Part shown: piece by piece, positions 5,649 to 9,198 of the stretch
Position numbering within the stretch: the first letter of the stretch is position 1
Layout of the letters: each line of letters starts with the position of its first letter
Origin: DAOTYX01 sp034434635
GTDB taxonomy: Bacteria > Chloroflexota > Anaerolineae > B4-G1 > DUEL01
NCBI GenBank assembly: GCA_034434635.1
Contig: DAOTYX010000071.1
Span: forward strand, 1-9,198
DNA length: 9,198 nt
Direction: 5' to 3'
Notes under the pieces: generated by a model
Seen by the model: only the letters and a program-made list of their open reading frames with translations
What the model was told of the DNA's origin: nothing
Databases searched by the model: none
Made by a program: the position numbers and the translations under genes

Positions 5649-7600
5649 ACCGGCGACGGTGGGACATCGCGCTGCTGCTGACGGCAGGGCTGCTGCTGGC
5701 GGTCCTGGCTCAGTTCTACTTCACCTATCGGCGGGAGTTCTACCGGGACGGCATCTTTTTCTACGTTCTGGCCCTGCTGTTCGTCCTCTGGGCCTGGCGA
5801 CGGGAGCGACGGGCAGGCGTGGCGCGGCAGGCGGCTCCTGCTCCCCCCCATCGGCGGCGCGACCTGCGCAGGCTGTCCATAGCGGTCGGCGCAGGGCTGA
5901 CGGTGCTGGCTGGCTGGCTGGCGAGCCGCCAGTCGCCGGATCGGGACTTCACCCCGCTGCTCCTTCTCTGGCTGGTCGGCCTGGCTTACTTCATGCTTCC
6001 CTTCCTGCTCCCTCTGCCGCCGGGTTGGTGGCGACAGAAGATGGACTGGCTGCGCAACCGCCGGGGCGACCTGGCGCGGCTGGCGTTGCTGCTGGCGGCA
6101 GCGCTGGCGGTGCGGGCGGTGGACCTGGCCCATATCCCGCAGAACTTCAGCGGGGACGAGGGGACGCAGGCGCTGGCCGGGTTGAGGTTGCTGGGTCCCC
6201 CGCTGGGCAACCCCTTCTCCACCGGCTGGTATAGCGTGCCGACGATGTCCTTCTTCGCCTACGGGCTGAGCATGCGCCTGTTCGGGGCGACGGTGGCCGG
6301 GGCGCGGGCGCTCTCTGCGCTCATCGGCACAGCGACCGTGCTGACCACCTTCCTCCTGGCTCGTGAACTGTGGGGGAAGCGAGTGGCCTGGCTGGCAGCG
6401 GCGCTGCTGGCCTTTGGCCACTACCATCTGCACTTCAGCCGCCTGGCTTCCAACCAGATCGCCGACCCGCTGTTCATCACGCTGGTGTTGTGGTTGCTGG
6501 CGCGTGGGTTGCGCACGGGCCGGCTGGCGAACTTCGTCCTGTCCGGCGCCGTCGTCGGGGCAGCCTGGTACGGCTATTTCGGCGGGCGGCTGGTCCTGCT
6601 CGTTCTGGCGGCCTTCGTCGTCTGGCGCGCCCTGGTCGAGCATGGTTTCCTGCGGCGAAACTGGCGTGGGTTGCTGTGGCTGGGGGCTGCCGCTGTGGTC
6701 GTGATGGTCCCGCTCCTGTTTCATTATCTGGCTCACCCCGCCGAACTTACTTCACGCTACAACCAGGTGAGCATCTTCGCTTCCGGCTGGCTGGCGCGGG
6801 AGCAGCAGATCACCGGCCGTTCCGCCCTCAGCCTGCTGTGGCAGCAGTTCTGGAAGTCGGCCACCGCCTTTCACTACACCCTCGACCCCACCTTCTGGTA
6901 TCACGCCGACATCCCACTCCTGGATGTCGTGAGCGGTGTGCTGATGCTCGTCGGCATGGGCTGGACCGTGGTCCGCTGGCGGGCGCGGGGGAGCGATCTG
7001 CTGCTCCTGTGGTTCTGGCTGGCGCTGATCACCGGCTGGGTGATGACCGAGAATCCGCCCAGCAGCCAGCGGATGACCGTCGCCGCGCCGGCGGCGGCGC
7101 TGCTGGCGGCTCTGGGCCTCGATGGGTTGCTGGTCGTCGGGCGACAACTGGTCGGGGGACGGCTGGCGCTGTGGTCCACTATCGCCGCCGGGTTGGTTGG
7201 GCTGGCTGTGGCGCTGAACCTGGGCTACTATTTCCTTGACTACGCGCCCACCCGCACCTACGGCAATCCCACGGCTGAGGTGTCCGACCGCCTGTGCGAC
7301 CTGCTGGAGGCGCGTGAAGCGGTACCGCCGGTCTACTTCGACGGCGTTCCGTTCATGTACTGGGATTTCGGCTCCACCGCCTTCCGCCTGCGCCACGTGG
7401 TCGGGAGGGATTTCACGCCGGAGGAAGGCATGGGCGGCGTGGACGTGAGCCGCGGGGCGCTGTTCGTGGTGCTGGCGGAGAAGGGGGCGGACCTGCCGAT
7501 GGTTCAGCAGGCTTTCCCCGGCGGCGCGGTGCAGGAGGTCTTCTCCGATGCCGATGGCCGGCTGTTGTTCACCCTTTACGAACTGCCGCCAGGGCCGTGA
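5645..7600 (+). CDS. GT-C (family 39-like) membrane glycosyltransferase, paralogue B
   Basis: This 651-residue polytopic membrane protein is a clear tandem paralogue of the preceding gene. Hydrophobic segments at about 8-26, 36-51, 77-93, 103-123 and 143-160 precede SGDEG (D171, E172). NPFSTGW starts at N189, exactly 18 residues after the aspartate, the same spacing as in paralogue A. FSRLASNQIADPLF, YFGGRL and HPAE (364-367) also correspond. The last roughly 120 residues after the final span (from YFLDYAPTRTYGNP) resemble the end of paralogue A and finish in YELPPGP. It should act outside the cytoplasmic membrane on a polyprenyl-phosphate sugar, by family knowledge; its specific substrate is unknown. 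The extra charged loop at residues 51-76 (RRERR...PPHRRRDLRR) is longer than in A. The start GTG overlaps the TGA of paralogue A by 4 bases and has a strong ribosome site, so the two are probably co-translated and may act in sequence or as partners. Confidence 0.88.
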   Translation: MNRRRWDIALLLTAGLLLAVLAQFYFTYRREFYRDGIFFYVLALLFVLWAWRRERRAGVARQAAPAPPHRRRDLRRLSIAVGAGLTVLAGWLASRQSPDRDFTPLLLLWLVGLAYFMLPFLLPLPPGWWRQKMDWLRNRRGDLARLALLLAAALAVRAVDLAHIPQNFSGDEGTQALAGLRLLGPPLGNPFSTGWYSVPTMSFFAYGLSMRLFGATVAGARALSALIGTATVLTTFLLARELWGKRVAWLAAALLAFGHYHLHFSRLASNQIADPLFITLVLWLLARGLRTGRLANFVLSGAVVGAAWYGYFGGRLVLLVLAAFVVWRALVEHGFLRRNWRGLLWLGAAAVVVMVPLLFHYLAHPAELTSRYNQVSIFASGWLAREQQITGRSALSLLWQQFWKSATAFHYTLDPTFWYHADIPLLDVVSGVLMLVGMGWTVVRWRARGSDLLLLWFWLALITGWVMTENPPSSQRMTVAAPAAALLAALGLDGLLVVGRQLVGGRLALWSTIAAGLVGLAVALNLGYYFLDYAPTRTYGNPTAEVSDRLCDLLEAREAVPPVYFDGVPFMYWDFGSTAFRLRHVVGRDFTPEEGMGGVDVSRGALFVVLAEKGADLPMVQQAFPGGAVQEVFSDADGRLLFTLYELPPGP

Positions 7601-7619
7601 CCCGGCGGGAACACCTGAA

Positions 7620-7654
7620 ACGCTTCCTTTGCGCTCTTCGTCTCTCTGCGGTGA
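7620..7654 (+). repeat. Degenerate T+C/G-rich periodic intergenic element
   Basis: The stretch reads as loosely repeated units around CTTTGCG, CTCTTCG and TCTCTCTGCGGTG. Its complement resembles CACCGCAGAGA...CGCAAAG. This is the same style of G+A-rich (other strand) periodic element as the one after the methyltransferase at 3647-3670. It fills most of the 69-base gap between paralogue B and the third glycosyltransferase gene. No clear promoter or terminator hairpin is seen in the rest of this gap. Confidence 0.4.
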
Positions 7655-7669
7655 GCAGGTACAGATCGT

Positions 7670-9198
7670 ATGATCAGTGACAACCAACCCAAAACTGAGA
7701 TTCGACGCGGTGTAAAGGCCAACGGCCTGGAGACGGCCCTCCTGCTGATGGCCATCCTCCTCATCGGCGCCACTTTTCGCCTCGTTGGACTGCGATGGGG
7801 TGAGGGACAGCCCATCCATCCCGATGAGGAGTTCTTGTGCCAGGTGACGGCGGCGGTGGAGTGGCCCGATAGCCTGAGCCTCTACTTCGACACCGCCAAC
7901 TCGCCGCTGAACCCCTACAACCGCGGCCACACTTTCTACGTCTACGGCACCCTGCCGCTGTTCCTCACCCGTGGGCTGGGTGAGTGGCTCGACCGGGGCT
8001 GTACGCCGCCGTACGGCCTGGCGGCGCGTCTGCTGGCGCCGCTGGTGATCGGACGCCCGGTGGAGGATTGCTGGAGCGGGGCCTTCAGCGGGGCTGGCGC
8101 GCGAGTGCTGGGCCGCTCGCTGGCCGCGCTGTGTGACCTGGGGGGCCTGCTGTTCATCTTCCTCGCTGGCCGAAGGCTCGGTTCGCGCTGGACCGGTCTC
8201 CTGGCAGCGCTGCTCTATGCTCTGAGCGTGCTGCCTATCCAGCAATCTCACTTCTACACCACCGATGCCTACGCCAACTTCTTTGTGGCCGCGACGCTCT
8301 ACCTGGCCGTGTGTGCGGCGCAGGACGGCGCCTGGTGGGCCTTCGCGCTCTCTGGGGTGACCATCGGCCTGGGGTTGGCCTGCAAGATCAGCGTCTGGCC
8401 GCTGGGGCTGTTGGTGGCACTGGCAGGGGTGGTGCAGTGGCAGACGAGGAGAGCGCGGCGGCATTGGGATGCCGCCGCTGCAGGGGCGAGGGATGCCGCT
8501 GCTGGAGGGGTGTGGGGACGGGCGGGCGGAAGAGACATCCTCCCTCCCTGGACACCTCTGCTCTTCGTCGTCCTGGCTGGCGTGATCGCGCTGCTCTTCT
8601 TCCGCATCGCCCAACCCTACGCCTTCACCGGTCCCGGCTTCTTCGGCTTGCACCTGAACCCACAATGGCTGGCGAACATGGCCGAGGTTCAGCGGCTGAT
8701 GTCCGGCAAGGTGGACACCTATCCGAACCACCAGTGGACGCAACGTACGCCCTTGCTCTTCCCGTGGGTCAACATGGTCTTCTGGGGGTTGGGCCTTCCT
8801 CTGGGCTTGACGGCCTGGGCCGGGTGGGGGTTGGCAGCGGTGGACCTGCTGCGTCGCCTGCTGGGGCGCAGGAGGGCGGCGCCTGCTGGTGAAGGAGCCG
8901 TGGCGCAGGGCGAAACGGGACACGCTGCGTCCTGGTGGCGCGGTTCCGTCGGCCTGCTGGTGGTCTGGCTGTGGGGCACGCTCTTCTTCGTGTACCAGGG
9001 TGCCCAATGGGTCAAGTCCATCCGCTACCTCCTGCCGGTCTACCCGGCCTTCGCGCTGCTGGCGGCCTGGCTGGTGACGCGGCTGTGGGTGGGATGGCGT
9101 GGCCACGGCGTGGAGGGGAGCGTGGGGCGCCCTGTCGCGCGACGGGTGGCCGCTGTGGTGGTGGCGGCGCTGGTGACGGTGGGAGCGTTGCTCTGGGC
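7670..9198 (+). CDS. GT-C (family 39-like) membrane glycosyltransferase, third and divergent (3' end outside window)
   Basis: The frame is open from ATG 7670 to the window end (509 codons), so the C-terminus is missing. An in-frame TGA at 7652-7654 rules out an earlier start. AGGT at 7657-7660 is a weak ribosome site. One hydrophobic segment (about 21-40) comes before the acidic motif HPDEEF (D52, E53, E54), which is the usual place in dolichyl/polyprenyl-phosphate-dependent enzymes. SHFYTTDAYANFF (193-205, D199), KISVWPL, FRIAQPYAF and IRYLLPVYPAFALLAAWL are recognisable family-39-like blocks. It lacks the four extra N-terminal spans of the two upstream paralogues and belongs to a different subgroup. 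Two charged, low-complexity loops are present, at residues about 258-287 and in the RRLLGRRRAAPAGEG region. The predicted role is sugar transfer from a lipid-phosphate donor outside the membrane; the substrate is unknown. It may be read from upstream or from an unseen promoter. Confidence 0.85.
   Translation, partial: MISDNQPKTEIRRGVKANGLETALLLMAILLIGATFRLVGLRWGEGQPIHPDEEFLCQVTAAVEWPDSLSLYFDTANSPLNPYNRGHTFYVYGTLPLFLTRGLGEWLDRGCTPPYGLAARLLAPLVIGRPVEDCWSGAFSGAGARVLGRSLAALCDLGGLLFIFLAGRRLGSRWTGLLAALLYALSVLPIQQSHFYTTDAYANFFVAATLYLAVCAAQDGAWWAFALSGVTIGLGLACKISVWPLGLLVALAGVVQWQTRRARRHWDAAAAGARDAAAGGVWGRAGGRDILPPWTPLLFVVLAGVIALLFFRIAQPYAFTGPGFFGLHLNPQWLANMAEVQRLMSGKVDTYPNHQWTQRTPLLFPWVNMVFWGLGLPLGLTAWAGWGLAAVDLLRRLLGRRRAAPAGEGAVAQGETGHAASWWRGSVGLLVVWLWGTLFFVYQGAQWVKSIRYLLPVYPAFALLAAWLVTRLWVGWRGHGVEGSVGRPVARRVAAVVVAALVTVGALLW
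8466..8513 (+). repeat. In-frame 24-base tandem duplication within a loop of the third glycosyltransferase
   Basis: Copy 1 is at 8466-8489 and copy 2 at 8490-8513. They are identical at 20 of 24 positions, including 19 of the first 21. The period is exactly eight codons, so the frame is kept. The peptide reads DAAAAGAR then DAAAGGVW (residues 267-282). It falls in a charged loop between membrane spans. Confidence 0.7.

Noticed and set aside
5594..6736. A 380-codon - strand frame opposite paralogue B
   Set aside because: It has the same Q/P/R-rich shadow character, no motif and no ribosome site supporting it.
7668..7673. TATGAT as a -10 element giving a leaderless start for the third glycosyltransferase
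   Set aside because: It overlaps the ATG itself, so transcription would start about 7 bases inside the gene. No in-frame start follows at that point and no -35 is seen.
6752..9106. A very long open frame (784 codons) on the - strand across paralogue B and the third glycosyltransferase
   Set aside because: Its protein is rich in Q, H, P and R with no recognisable motif or domain. It is antisense to two well-supported membrane-protein genes, and GC-rich codon bias easily produces such stop-free antisense frames.

Overview
The window is GC-rich bacterial DNA with seven protein genes, all on the + strand and tightly packed. No RNA gene, CRISPR array, transposase or gap over 100 bases is visible. 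Several traits suggest a Chloroflexota (Anaerolineae-like) genome: large multi-membrane GT-C (family 39-like) glycosyltransferases in series, GTG starts, and a TGGTATACT-type extended -10 promoter. This assignment is an inference from gene families and style, not from a marker gene.

Layout. Positions 1-762 hold the C-terminal three quarters of an NAD-dependent sugar-nucleotide epimerase resembling CDP-paratose 2-epimerase, cut by the window edge. It is followed by a GT4 glycosyltransferase (785-1957). A two-gene module comes next (1965-2854): a small DUF6922-like protein and an AbiEii-like nucleotidyltransferase, most simply read as a toxin-antitoxin pair. Its DNA is less GC-rich than the flanks. 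A class I SAM-dependent methyltransferase (2851-3639) starts inside the stop codon of the toxin-like gene.

A 77-base gap (3640-3716) holds three tandem 8-mers and a well-spaced promoter whose predicted start of transcription falls on the GTG of the next gene. Two tandem paralogous GT39-like membrane glycosyltransferases follow (3717-5648 and 5645-7600), joined by a GTGA overlap. After a 69-base gap (7601-7669) comes a third, more distant GT39-like gene that runs off the right edge (7670-9198).

How the genes may work together. The epimerase and the GT4 enzyme act on nucleotide sugars in the cytoplasm, the methyltransferase may modify a glycan or lipid, and the GT-C enzymes would transfer sugars from polyprenyl-phosphate donors on the outer face of the membrane. 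Together this looks like a cell-surface glycan or glycolipid locus. The AbiEii-like module is the odd part, probably an acquired insertion that became fused into the transcription unit. The points most worth checking are that module and its coupling to the methyltransferase, the putative leaderless promoter, and the tandem GT-C pair with its shared extra N- and C-terminal regions.
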